In this document: positions 1 through 7,878 of the stretch, in pieces
Layout of the letters: the number at the start of each line of letters is the position of its first letter
Numbering within the stretch: position 1 is the first letter of the stretch
Source: Azoarcus_F sp048158365
GTDB taxonomy: Bacteria; Pseudomonadota; Gammaproteobacteria; Burkholderiales; Rhodocyclaceae
Assembly (NCBI GenBank): GCA_048158365.1
Contig: JBLLNL010000013.1
Length of the DNA: 64,000 bases
Direction: 5' to 3' (one strand)
Translations under genes and position numbers: made by a program
The notes under the pieces: model-generated
Told to the model about the DNA's origin: nothing
What the model saw: the letters and a program-made list of their open reading frames with translations, nothing else
The model's database searches: none

Positions 1-1257
1 GATCTGGCTCTCCAGGCCGCGATCGGCCGGCCGATACCAGCCCGGTTCGGTCATGCCGTCGGGGAGATAGGTTTCGCCCGCCGCGTAGGCATCCGGCTCG
101 TCGTGTGCATAACGATAGTCGTGTCCGTAACCCAGGTTCTTCATCAATCGGGAGGGCGCATTGCGCAGATGCAGCGGAACCGGGCGCGACGCGTCCGCGG
201 CCACGAACTTGCGCGCCGCACTGTAGGCCTTGTACACCGCATTCGACTTGGCCGCGCACGCGAGAAAGACCGTCGCCTGCGCCAGGGCCAGCTCACCCTC
301 GGGCGAACCCAGCCGCTCGTATGCCTTGCACGCGTTCAGCGTGATCTCGAGCGCGCGCGGATCGGCCAGCCCGATGTCCTCGCTCGCCATGCGGACCAGC
401 CGCCGCCCCAGATAGTGCGGATCCATCCCGCCGTCGAGCATGCGGCAGAGCCAGTACAGCGCCGCATCCGGATGGGAACCGCGTACCGACTTGTGCAGGG
501 CCGAGATCTGGTCGTAGAAGGCTTCTCCACCCTTGTCGAAGCGTCGCAGCTTGCTGGCCAGCGTCTCGTCCAGAAACGCCGGCGTGACCGGGTTGACCCC
601 CGCGGTACTGGCGGCGATCTGCACCTGTTCGACCAGATTCATCAGTCGCCGCGCATCGCCGTCCGCGAAGCCGATCAGGCGTTCCCGGGCCGCCTCGTCG
701 AAACGCAGATCGGGACAGGCCAGCGCACAGGCACGCAGGAACAGGTCGGCCAGCGCCTGGTCGTCCAGCGGTTCGAGCACATACACGGCGGCACGCGACA
801 GCAGCGCGGAATTGACCTCGAAAGACGGATTCTCGGTGGTCGCACCGATCAGCGTGACCACGCCCTGCTCCACATACGGCAGGAACGCGTCCTGCTGGGC
901 CTTGTTGAAACGATGGACCTCGTCGACGAACAGAATGGTGTGGCGCCCGCGCACGCGTGCCGCCTGCGCCTGTGCCACCGCGTCGCGGATGTCCTTGACG
1001 CCCGAAAAGACCGCCGACAGCGAGATGAAATCGGCGTCGAAGGCCCGTGCGGTGAGCCGTGCGAGCGTGGTCTTGCCGACCCCCGGCGGTCCCCACAGAA
1101 TCATCGAGTGCAGCTTGCCGGACTCGAAGGCCAGCCTCAACGGCTTTCCGGGGCCGAGCAGATGATGCTGGCCGACGACTTCGTCGAGGCGGGTCGGACG
1201 CAAGCGCTCGGCGAGGGGCGCGTCCGCCGGTTGCTCCGGCTCGAAGAGATCCGTCAT
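1..1257 (-). CDS. rarA: Replication-associated recombination AAA+ ATPase RarA/MgsA (3' end cut by window edge)
   Basis: The reading frame runs off the window at position 1, so only the first 419 codons are present (the family is about 430-450 aa). It starts at ATG 1257 with MTDLFEP. The Walker A motif GPPGVGKT is at residues 56-63 and Walker B LFVDEVH at 109-115, followed by the AAA+ sensor stretch IGATTENPSF typical of RarA. Known family role: a clamp-loader-like ATPase acting at stalled replication forks. It lies 40 bp downstream of lolA on the same strand and is probably co-transcribed with ftsK-lolA. Identity is strong from motif order and this conserved neighbourhood. Confidence 0.95.
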   Translation of the reverse strand, partial: MTDLFEPEQPADAPLAERLRPTRLDEVVGQHHLLGPGKPLRLAFESGKLHSMILWGPPGVGKTTLARLTARAFDADFISLSAVFSGVKDIRDAVAQAQAARVRGRHTILFVDEVHRFNKAQQDAFLPYVEQGVVTLIGATTENPSFEVNSALLSRAAVYVLEPLDDQALADLFLRACALACPDLRFDEAARERLIGFADGDARRLMNLVEQVQIAASTAGVNPVTPAFLDETLASKLRRFDKGGEAFYDQISALHKSVRGSHPDAALYWLCRMLDGGMDPHYLGRRLVRMASEDIGLADPRALEITLNACKAYERLGSPEGELALAQATVFLACAAKSNAVYKAYSAARKFVAADASRPVPLHLRNAPSRLMKNLGYGHDYRYAHDEPDAYAAGETYLPDGMTEPGWYRPADRGLESQI

Positions 1258-1297
1258 GGCCAGCTCGGTGAAGGTGTGATGGTCGGGGCGACGCCGC

Positions 1298-1945
1298 TCA
1301 GTCGCCGATCACGTCGGCGCCCGGCGGCGGCTCGAAGCGGAACATCGAGGCCGGCTGCGGCACGCCGGTATTCAGCTCGACGAAATCGATGACCGTCGTC
1401 TGGCCGAAGTGGTCGCGCAGCTCCATGCGCCTGAGCAGCCCATCGACCAGACCGATGCGCATGCTCTCGAAGCCGCTGTCGGCCTGACGCGGCATTGCGA
1501 GCACCCAGTCGAGCGCGTCGGACCGTCCGGCCTCGGACAACTCGAAGTCCCGCTCCAAGGCCCCGTCACCGGCGAGTATCGCCGCGGGCGTACTGCCCAG
1601 CGCATCGCCCAGCGTTCTGACGGTGACCTGATTCAGATCCTGATCCCATATCCACAGCCGCTCACCATCGCTGACCAGCAGCTGTGGGTAGGGCGAATCG
1701 TAGGTCCAGCGGAAACGCCCGGGACGTTCGAACGCGAAACGTCCGCTGGCGATCTGCGGGCGGCGCCCCGAGCTGGCGGTGACGACCTGCTGGAACGCGC
1801 CGCTCGCGCTGGCGGCATTGGCCATAAAGTGGCGCAGTTGCGCGATGCCGGTTTCGGCGGCCTCGACCGTCGCGACTGCAAAGATCACCAGCAAACCGCA
1901 GGCCAGGCCGAAGACGATCCGGCCGACCGGACGCATCGGATTCAC
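1298..1945 (-). CDS. lolA: Outer-membrane lipoprotein carrier protein LolA
   Basis: A 215-aa periplasmic chaperone that accepts lipoproteins from LolCDE and hands them to LolB. An N-terminal signal peptide (hydrophobic core about residues 8-25, cleavage near VEA-AETG) precedes a LolA fold with the characteristic FxWxYxxPxxQ-like stretch (RFRWTYDSPYPQLLVSDG) and a DQDLNQVTV segment. The start is a GTG at 1943-1945 that overlaps the ftsK stop codon (GTGA), implying translational coupling; an ATG three codons later is the only close alternative. Length and context (ftsK-lolA-rarA) are as usual for beta- and gammaproteobacteria. Confidence 0.93.
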   Translation of the reverse strand: MNPMRPVGRIVFGLACGLLVIFAVATVEAAETGIAQLRHFMANAASASGAFQQVVTASSGRRPQIASGRFAFERPGRFRWTYDSPYPQLLVSDGERLWIWDQDLNQVTVRTLGDALGSTPAAILAGDGALERDFELSEAGRSDALDWVLAMPRQADSGFESMRIGLVDGLLRRMELRDHFGQTTVIDFVELNTGVPQPASMFRFEPPPGADVIGD

Positions 1946-4239
1946 TCGCCGTCCCTCGCCGGGGCGATGACTTCACGGTTGCCGTTGGTGCCCATCGCCG
2001 AGACCAGACCGGCCCGTTCCATCTGCTCGATCAGGCGTGCCGCCCGGTTGTACCCGATGCGAAGATGACGCTGGACCAGCGAGATCGACGGCCTGCGCGT
2101 CTTCAGCACGACCTCGACCGCCTGATCGTACATCGGGTCGGCCTCCGCATCGCCGCCATCGACGCCGCCGGTCACGCCCGCCTCGGCCTCCTCCTCGGCG
2201 GCCGACAGGATGCCTTCGACATAGTCCGGCGGACCGAGCCGCTTCAGGTGGTCGACCACCTTGTGCACCTCCTCGTCGGCCACGAAGGCGCCGTGCACCC
2301 GAACCGGCAGCCCGGTCCCCGGTGCGAGATAGAGCATGTCGCCCATGCCGAGCAGGGTTTCGGCCCCCATCTGGTCGAGGATGGTGCGTGAATCGATCTT
2401 GGACGAGACCTGGAACGCGATCCGTGTGGGCACGTTGGCCTTGATCAGACCCGTGATCACGTCCACGGACGGACGCTGTGTGGCCAGGATCAGGTGAATG
2501 CCGGCGGCGCGGGCCTTCTGCGCGAGACGCGCGATCAGTTCCTCAACCTTCTTGCCGACCACCATCATCATGTCGGCCAGTTCGTCCACGACGACGACGA
2601 TGTGCGGCAGGGTCTCGAGCGGCTCGGGATTGTCCGGCGTGATCGTGAATGGATTGGTCAGCGGCTTCTCGGCCTTGGCGGCATCGGTGACCGCCTTGTT
2701 GAAACCGGCCAGGTTGCGCACCCCGACCGCCGCCATCAGCTTGTAGCGCTTGTCCATCTCGGTCACACACCAGTTCAGCGCATTGGCCGCATGCTTCATG
2801 TCGGTGACGACCGGCGCGAGCAGATGCGGAATCCCCTCGTAGATCGACAGCTCCAGCATCTTGGGGTCGACCATGATCAGGCGGACCTTCTCCGGCTCGC
2901 TCTTGTACAGCAGGGACAGGATCATCGCGTTGATGCCGACCGACTTGCCCGAACCGGTGGTGCCGGCCACCAGCAGGTGAGGCATCTTGGCCAGGTCGGC
3001 GACCACCGGCTGACCGCCGATATCCTTGCCGAGCGCGACGGTCAGTGCCGAATGCATGTTGTGGTAGGCCTTGGAGCCGAGTATTTCGGACAGGCGCACG
3101 ACCTGGCGCTTGGGATTCGGGAGCTCGAAGGCCATGCAGGACTTGCCCGGCACGGTCTCCACGACCCGGATCGACACCAGCGACAAGGCCCGCGCCAGAT
3201 CCTTGCTGAGGTTGACCACCTGGCTGCCCTTGACCCCGGTCGCCGGTTCGATCTCGTAGCGCGTGACCACCGGGCCCGGGTAAGCGGCGACCACCTTGAC
3301 CTCGACACCGAAGTCGGCCAGCTTGGTCTCGATCAGCCGGGACGTGAATTCCATGGATTCGGCCGACGGCGGCTCGACCTCGCCCGAGGGCTGGTCGAGC
3401 AGGGCGAGCGGCGGGAGCATCCCGTCGCCCATGTCGGCGAACAAGGTCTGCTGGCGCTCCTTGTCGATGCGCTCCGATTTGGGCACGGTGGCCACCGCAG
3501 GCTCGATGCGAAGGGGCTTGGCCGGCGCGGTCTCGGTCTTGCGCCGTTTGGTCTCCACCACGGCCTCACGTTTCTGCGCGACCTGACGGCCTGCGCGGCG
3601 ATCCTGCCACTTGTACCAGGTCGCCACCGCGCCCAGCCACAGCCTTTCGAGCCAGGCGCCGAAGCGTTCGATCACCGACAGCCACGAAACGCCCGAGAAC
3701 AGGCTCAGACCGGACGCCAGCAGCGCGAGCAGCAACAGCGTCCCGCCGGTGAAACCGAAGTAGCGCTGCACGAGTTTGCCGAGTTCGACCCCGACCAGAC
3801 CGCCGGGTGCCAGCGGCACATTCGCGCCATGGGTATGAAAGCGCAGCGCCTCGATCGCGCTGCTCGCGAGCAGCACCACCAGGAAGCCGGCCATGATGAT
3901 GAAGAAGGATCGCCGGTCGGCCTGCAGCTCATGGCGCAGGCGGCGAACCCCCCATACCAGGCCGTATCCGAGGAAGACCACCCACCACCATGCCGACACG
4001 CCGAACAGGTAGTACAACAGATCGGCGAGCCAGGCGCCGAAGCGCCCGCCCGGATTGGCCACGCGGGAGACTTCCGCCGCATGAGACCAGCCCGGATCTG
4101 CCTGGCTGTATCCGAGCAGGATCAACCCCACGTAGAGGGACATCACGCCCAGGATCAGCCAGCGCGCCTCCTGCAGCAGCAGCGAGATCTTTTCGGGCAG
4201 CGGTTGGGAACGGGAACTGGTACGAGACAAAGTCGGCAA
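1942..4239 (-). CDS. ftsK: DNA translocase FtsK
   Basis: Septum-anchored dsDNA pump for chromosome-dimer resolution. The 765-aa protein has four or more N-terminal membrane segments within residues 28-190, a short charged linker (about 205-290, much shorter than in E. coli), and the motor domain with Walker A AGTTGSGKS at 425-433 and Walker B region IVVVVDELADMM. The C-terminal winged-helix gamma domain (about 700-760) carries RRPSISLVQRHLRIGYNRA, the KOPS-reading segment. The assigned start is TTG 4239 with a weak AGGGT upstream; a second TTG lies three codons in, so the start is uncertain. It overlaps lolA by 4 bp. Confidence 0.95.
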   Translation of the reverse strand: MPTLSRTSSRSQPLPEKISLLLQEARWLILGVMSLYVGLILLGYSQADPGWSHAAEVSRVANPGGRFGAWLADLLYYLFGVSAWWWVVFLGYGLVWGVRRLRHELQADRRSFFIIMAGFLVVLLASSAIEALRFHTHGANVPLAPGGLVGVELGKLVQRYFGFTGGTLLLLALLASGLSLFSGVSWLSVIERFGAWLERLWLGAVATWYKWQDRRAGRQVAQKREAVVETKRRKTETAPAKPLRIEPAVATVPKSERIDKERQQTLFADMGDGMLPPLALLDQPSGEVEPPSAESMEFTSRLIETKLADFGVEVKVVAAYPGPVVTRYEIEPATGVKGSQVVNLSKDLARALSLVSIRVVETVPGKSCMAFELPNPKRQVVRLSEILGSKAYHNMHSALTVALGKDIGGQPVVADLAKMPHLLVAGTTGSGKSVGINAMILSLLYKSEPEKVRLIMVDPKMLELSIYEGIPHLLAPVVTDMKHAANALNWCVTEMDKRYKLMAAVGVRNLAGFNKAVTDAAKAEKPLTNPFTITPDNPEPLETLPHIVVVVDELADMMMVVGKKVEELIARLAQKARAAGIHLILATQRPSVDVITGLIKANVPTRIAFQVSSKIDSRTILDQMGAETLLGMGDMLYLAPGTGLPVRVHGAFVADEEVHKVVDHLKRLGPPDYVEGILSAAEEEAEAGVTGGVDGGDAEADPMYDQAVEVVLKTRRPSISLVQRHLRIGYNRAARLIEQMERAGLVSAMGTNGNREVIAPARDGE

Positions 4240-4271
4240 TGGGTCCGGACCCTGGGAAACGTCGGCGCCAG

Positions 4272-4277
4272 ATTATA
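4272..4277 (-). promoter_or_regulatory. Candidate -10 element for ftsK operon
   Basis: A perfect TATAAT on the minus strand lies 33 bp upstream of the ftsK start codon. No -35 at standard spacing is visible; the best TTGCAA is 21 bp away. The inverted-repeat element at 4313-4482 ends about 35 bp upstream of this -10, so it borders the promoter. Confidence 0.4.
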
Positions 4278-4312
4278 TTCGATACGCCGGACCGGGGGTT
4301 GCAACAGACTGT

Positions 4313-4482
4313 TAGGGCCTGTTCTCATTCGCGCCGGCGGTCGCGCCCGGGTCAAATGGCTCGCAGATCAAGGCGCGGCGACGCAGCAAGACTGGACGTC
4401 CTTCAAGGCGCCGTAACGCCGAGACGCGGGCCATTTGACCCGGGCCCTGTGAGTGGGCCAGCGCGAATGAGAGCGGGTTCTA
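4313..4482. repeat. 170-bp imperfect inverted-repeat element (MITE-like)
   Basis: The two ends are inverted copies. The left end starts TAGGGCCTGTTCTCATTCGC, and the complement of the right end reads TAGAACCCGCTCTCATTCGC. A second inverted block, GCCCGGGTCAAATGGC, occurs at 4345-4360 and in reverse complement at 4430-4445. The central part carries GATCAAGGCGCGGCGACGC. Both outer ends begin with TA, which would fit insertion at a TA dinucleotide as for IS630/Tc1-type MITEs (inference). The right end supplies the TAG stop codon of the adjacent crp-like gene. There is no coding capacity. It might instead be a large bidirectional terminator. Confidence 0.6.
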
Positions 4483-5151
4483 GACGTCCTGCAGCCGCTC
4501 GCGCAGCACGATGCCGTGAGCGGTCTCCTCGATCAGGCCCTGCACGCTCAGGTCCTTCATCACGCGGCTGACCATCTCGCGCGACGCACCGATCATCTTC
4601 GCGATGTCCTGCTTGGTGATCTTGCTCAACACCAGCGTCTGACCGTCGACCTCTTCCGACATCTCGATCAGCAGGCGCGCCACGCGACCGTAGACATCCA
4701 TCAGCGCAAGGCTCTCGATCTTGCGATCGGCATTGCGCAGGCGATCGGCGAGATTGCACATCATGCGCCAGGCCACTTCGAAGTTGTCGTGCATCAGGTG
4801 GCGGAAGTCGCTCTTGGAGACCATGATCAGGTCCGACGGCACCACCGACACGACCGAAGCCGAGCGCGGCTGCTCACCGAACATGCCCATCTCGCCGAAC
4901 AGTTCCCCCTGGCCCAGGATGCTGAGAATGACCTCGCGTCCGTCCTCGTCGCTGACGATGACCTTCAGACTGCCGGTCAGCACGAAATACACGAAATCCG
5001 TGTGGTCGCCAGCCAGCACGACCGCCTGGCCGCGTGGGAACCGCCGCATGGTCGCCGTCCGGGCGATGGCGTCGAGCGTCGCTTCCGGCAAGCCATGGAA
5101 GAGCGCGAAGGTTTTCAGTGCGGTCGTCGAAACGGCTGAAGATTGGGTCAT
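4480..5151 (-). CDS. CRP-type (cyclic-nucleotide-binding) transcriptional regulator
   Basis: A 223-aa CRP/FNR-family activator. The N-terminal cNMP barrel (about 15-130) contains the phosphate-binding cassette with GEMGMFGEQPRSASV (86-100), whose Arg-Ser pair matches the cAMP-contacting residues of CRP. The N-terminal FNR cysteines are absent. The C-terminal helix-turn-helix is at about 178-205 (TKQDIAKMIGASREMVSRV). It is therefore CRP-like rather than FNR/DNR-like; the ligand is inferred. The gene is divergent from trxB, and its stop codon lies at the edge of the inverted-repeat element. Targets cannot be told from the sequence. Confidence 0.88.
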   Translation of the reverse strand: MTQSSAVSTTALKTFALFHGLPEATLDAIARTATMRRFPRGQAVVLAGDHTDFVYFVLTGSLKVIVSDEDGREVILSILGQGELFGEMGMFGEQPRSASVVSVVPSDLIMVSKSDFRHLMHDNFEVAWRMMCNLADRLRNADRKIESLALMDVYGRVARLLIEMSEEVDGQTLVLSKITKQDIAKMIGASREMVSRVMKDLSVQGLIEETAHGIVLRERLQDV

Positions 5152-5219
5152 GGCGGCTCCAGAGATCGCGTGATCGGCGGATCAGAATGAGGGGACGGTG
5201 TCCATGCAAAACGTCACAA

Positions 5220-5225
5220 AGTATA
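5220..5225 (-). promoter_or_regulatory. Candidate -10 for the crp-like gene
   Basis: TATACT on the minus strand, 68 bp upstream of the ATG, is followed at once by TTGTGACG, which contains a CRP half-site TGTGA. No clear -35 is visible, so dependence on an activator (possibly itself) is conceivable but unproven. Confidence 0.35.
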
Positions 5226-5353
5226 GACCAAGGCCGGGCGCAACTGGCACAGTCCGGAAGCGGCGCGGGACCGGGCGTACGAACGGGCCGACGGACGGCG
5301 CCCGATTGCGGCCCCCAATGGAGAGCATTGGTAGGGAAGCCGACCCCCTCCGC

Positions 5354-5386
5354 TATAATCGGCTCATCGCTTCGCACACAGGAAAC
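5354..5386 (+). promoter_or_regulatory. trxB -10 element and ribosome binding site
   Basis: A perfect TATAAT at 5354-5359 lies 35 bp before the trxB ATG, and CAGGAAA at 5379-5385 serves as the ribosome binding site. A TTGGTA at 5328-5333 is too far away (20 bp) for an ideal -35. Confidence 0.5.
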
Positions 5387-5394
5387 TATCGACC

Positions 5395-6348
5395 ATGAGC
5401 GTCAAACATGCCCGTCTGATCATTCTCGGTTCCGGTCCGGCCGGGTATACGGCCGCCGTCTATGCCGCGCGTGCCAACCTGAATCCGGTGCTGATCACCG
5501 GCCTCGCACAGGGCGGACAACTGATGACCACCACCGACGTGGACAACTGGCCGGCCGACGCCGACGGCGTACTTGGCCCCGACCTGATGGCGCGCTTCCA
5601 GCGTCATGCCGAGCGCTTCGACACCGAGATGATCTTCGATCACATCCATACCGTGAAGCTCGTTGAACGACCCTTCAAGCTGGTCGGAGACGCGGGCGAA
5701 TACACCTGCGACGCACTGATCATCGCGACCGGCGCGACTGCGAAATATCTGGGCATTCCTTCCGAGGAAAAGTTCGCCGGTCGCGGCGTGTCGGCATGCG
5801 CCACCTGCGACGGCTTCTTTTACAAGAATCAGGACGTGGCGGTCATCGGCGGCGGCAACACGGCGGTCGAGGAGGCGCTCTATCTTGCCAACATCGCGCG
5901 CAAGGTCACCGTCGTGCATCGCCGCCAGACCTTCCGCGCCGAGAAGATACTGATCGACAAGATGATGGAGAAGGTCGCCGCAGGAAAGATCGAACTCGCC
6001 CTCGACGCGACGCTGGACGAGATCCTGGGGGACGCCAGCGGCGTGACCGGCATGCGCATTCGCAGCACGCTGGATGATTCGACGCGCGACGTCGCGCTGC
6101 AGGGCGTCTTCATCGCGATCGGCCACAAGCCCAATACCGACATCTTCGAAGGACAGCTCGACATGGAAGGCGGCTACATCGTCACCCAGGCTGGCCGGGA
6201 GGGCAATGCGACGGCGACCAGCATTCCCGGCGTGTTCGCCGCCGGTGACGTGCAGGACCACATCTACCGCCAGGCGGTGACGTCGGCCGGGACAGGCTGC
6301 ATGGCGGCGCTCGATGCCGAGCGTTACCTGGACGCCCTGCAGCCGTGA
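5395..6348 (+). CDS. trxB: Thioredoxin reductase (NADPH) TrxB
   Basis: A 317-aa cytosolic flavoenzyme that transfers NADPH electrons to thioredoxin. FAD-binding GSGPAG is at residues 12-17, the redox-active disulfide CATC at 135-138, NADPH-binding GGGNTA at 152-157 and the C-terminal FAD motif AAGDVQD near 290. Length is as in E. coli TrxB. It starts at ATG 5395 with CAGGAAA upstream. The stop overlaps the GTG of the following Smr gene (GTGA), so the two are probably translated together. Confidence 0.96.
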   Translation: MSVKHARLIILGSGPAGYTAAVYAARANLNPVLITGLAQGGQLMTTTDVDNWPADADGVLGPDLMARFQRHAERFDTEMIFDHIHTVKLVERPFKLVGDAGEYTCDALIIATGATAKYLGIPSEEKFAGRGVSACATCDGFFYKNQDVAVIGGGNTAVEEALYLANIARKVTVVHRRQTFRAEKILIDKMMEKVAAGKIELALDATLDEILGDASGVTGMRIRSTLDDSTRDVALQGVFIAIGHKPNTDIFEGQLDMEGGYIVTQAGREGNATATSIPGVFAAGDVQDHIYRQAVTSAGTGCMAALDAERYLDALQP

Positions 6349-7382
6349 CCCGCCGACCGGTCCGCTCCGCGGCGAGGACCGGTCGAAACGGGACCGGACT
6401 GGACGGACTCGCCAAACTGCGCGGCAGGCTCGAGGCCCGCGCGGAATCCACCCCGCGCAAGGCCGGACCGGATCGGCCAGTCGCCTCCCCGGCAGAGGCC
6501 GCGGACGACGGACTCACGCTGTTTCATGCCGCGGTCGGCGATGTCGAGCCGCTCAGGCGCGAACCCCGTGCCGAGATCGACCGTCCCAGACCCGCACCGG
6601 TGCCGCGCAGCCCGACCGCGCCTGTCGAGGTCGACGCCAGGGTTGATGCGCCAGGACGCGCCGATCCGGTCGAAGACGAACTGGCGCTCTTTCTGGCCAG
6701 CATGCAGGATGTGTTGCCGCTCAAGCACGACGACCGTGCCGAAACCGGCAATGGTGCAGCCGGGCGGGGGCGCCGGCGCCCGGGCGCGCCGGACCGTCCC
6801 GACATCGACCTCGCCGCCTTGCTGCCGGCGCCGTCCGAAAGCCTCAGCGCCGAAGAATTGTTTCAGTGGGCCATCCGCGGCGCGCAGCCGATCGATATAC
6901 GCAACCGTGCGGAAGTTAGCCGGCCGGGGCCCGCGCCGGTGCCGCTGAAGCGCGACGAGGACGAGCAGGCGGCACTGCGTGAAACGATGCAAGCTCCGTT
7001 GAGTCTGGAGGACAGACTCGAGATGGGGGACGAGGCGGCCTTTCTGCGTCCCGGGCTGCCGAGACGGGTTCTGACCGATCTTCGCCGCGGCCGCTGGGTT
7101 CGGCAGGCCGAGCTCGATCTGCATGGACTCAATCGCGAACAGGCGCGCAAAACGCTGGCCGAGTTTCTGGCAGCCTGCCTGCTGCGCGGACACCGGTGCG
7201 TGAGGATCATCCACGGCAAGGGGCTGGGCTCGCCCGGAAAGGAGTCGATCCTGAAGCGTCTCGCACGCGGCTGGCTCGCGCAACGCGACGAAATCCTCGC
7301 GTTCTGCCAGGCCAGTCCGAACCAGGGGGGTGCAGGCGCATTGATGGTGTTGCTGCGCGGACGAAGCGCCGACCGCCACTGA
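6345..7382 (+). CDS. Smr-domain protein with multiplied N-terminal motif
   Basis: A 345-aa protein with a C-terminal Smr domain at about 255-340: LDLHGL at 257-262 and the HGKG motif at 290-293. In SmrB-type proteins the domain cleaves mRNA at collided ribosomes; here the role is inferred. Usual proteobacterial stand-alone Smr proteins are about 180-230 aa with one N-terminal stretch of form LF..A...V.PL....R....RP.P. This protein has that stretch about three times (residues 54-87, 110-141, 168-200), with a degenerate fourth at 204-230, separated by Pro/Arg-rich linkers. It starts at GTG 6345, overlapping the trxB stop. Confidence 0.85.
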   Translation: MTRRPVRSAARTGRNGTGLDGLAKLRGRLEARAESTPRKAGPDRPVASPAEAADDGLTLFHAAVGDVEPLRREPRAEIDRPRPAPVPRSPTAPVEVDARVDAPGRADPVEDELALFLASMQDVLPLKHDDRAETGNGAAGRGRRRPGAPDRPDIDLAALLPAPSESLSAEELFQWAIRGAQPIDIRNRAEVSRPGPAPVPLKRDEDEQAALRETMQAPLSLEDRLEMGDEAAFLRPGLPRRVLTDLRRGRWVRQAELDLHGLNREQARKTLAEFLAACLLRGHRCVRIIHGKGLGSPGKESILKRLARGWLAQRDEILAFCQASPNQGGAGALMVLLRGRSADRH

Positions 7383-7399
7383 CGAACCGGCCGAGTGCC

Positions 7400-7445
7400 G
7401 CCCATCGTGCGCGCCGGGCGCGAATCTCAGGCCGGCGCGATGGGC
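7400..7445. terminator. Hairpin between convergent smr and glnB
   Basis: The arm at 7400-7417 (GCCCATCGTGCGCGCCGG) pairs with 7432-7445 (CCGGCGCGATGGGC), leaving a small bulge. It lies between convergent genes, but there is no T-run, so it is a candidate bidirectional or Rho-assisted end. Confidence 0.4.
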
Positions 7446-7478
7446 TGCGTCACGCGCTAGCGAAGAGCCGGCCTGCGC

Positions 7479-7817
7479 TCAGATCGCGTCTTCGTTGATC
7501 TCACCGGTACGGATGCGCACCACCTGCTCAACCGGCATCACGAAGATCTTGCCGTCGCCGATCTTGCCGGTGCGGGCCGCCTTGACGATCGCCTCGACCG
7601 CCTGGTCCACCAGGTCGTCACCGAGCACGATCTCGACCTTGACCTTGGGTAGAAAATCGACGACGTACTCCGCCCCCCGATAGAGTTCGGTATGCCCCTT
7701 CTGGCGCCCGAACCCCTTGACCTCGGTGACCGTCAGCCCGTTGATGCCGACTTCGGACAGGACCTCGCGTACCTCGTCGAGCTTGAACGGCTTGATGACG
7801 GCTTCGATCTTCTTCAT
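7479..7817 (-). CDS. glnB: Nitrogen regulatory protein P-II
   Basis: A 112-aa trimeric signal protein that integrates 2-oxoglutarate, ATP/ADP and glutamine status. The T-loop sequence GHTELYRGAEY is present with the uridylylation tyrosine at residue 51, and the C-terminal signature KIGDGKIFV follows. Length and sequence fit GlnB; no amtB neighbour is present, which also favours GlnB over GlnK. AGGAGA lies upstream of ATG 7817. It is 61 bp downstream of nadE on the same strand; nadE-glnB linkage suggests a shared transcript. Confidence 0.95.
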   Translation of the reverse strand: MKKIEAVIKPFKLDEVREVLSEVGINGLTVTEVKGFGRQKGHTELYRGAEYVVDFLPKVKVEIVLGDDLVDQAVEAIVKAARTGKIGDGKIFVMPVEQVVRIRTGEINEDAI

Positions 7818-7878
7818 TCGCTTCTCCTGGATACAAGACCACCGCTGAACTGGAAACGCCCCGGGTATTTCCGGGGGT

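Noticed and set aside
103..1392. 429-aa plus-strand frame over rarA
   Set aside because: Antisense shadow of rarA; protein is low-complexity Arg/Gln-rich and has no domain.
2494..4416. 640-aa plus-strand frame over ftsK
   Set aside because: High-GC antisense shadow; His/Gln/Asp-rich composition, while ftsK on the other strand has full motifs.
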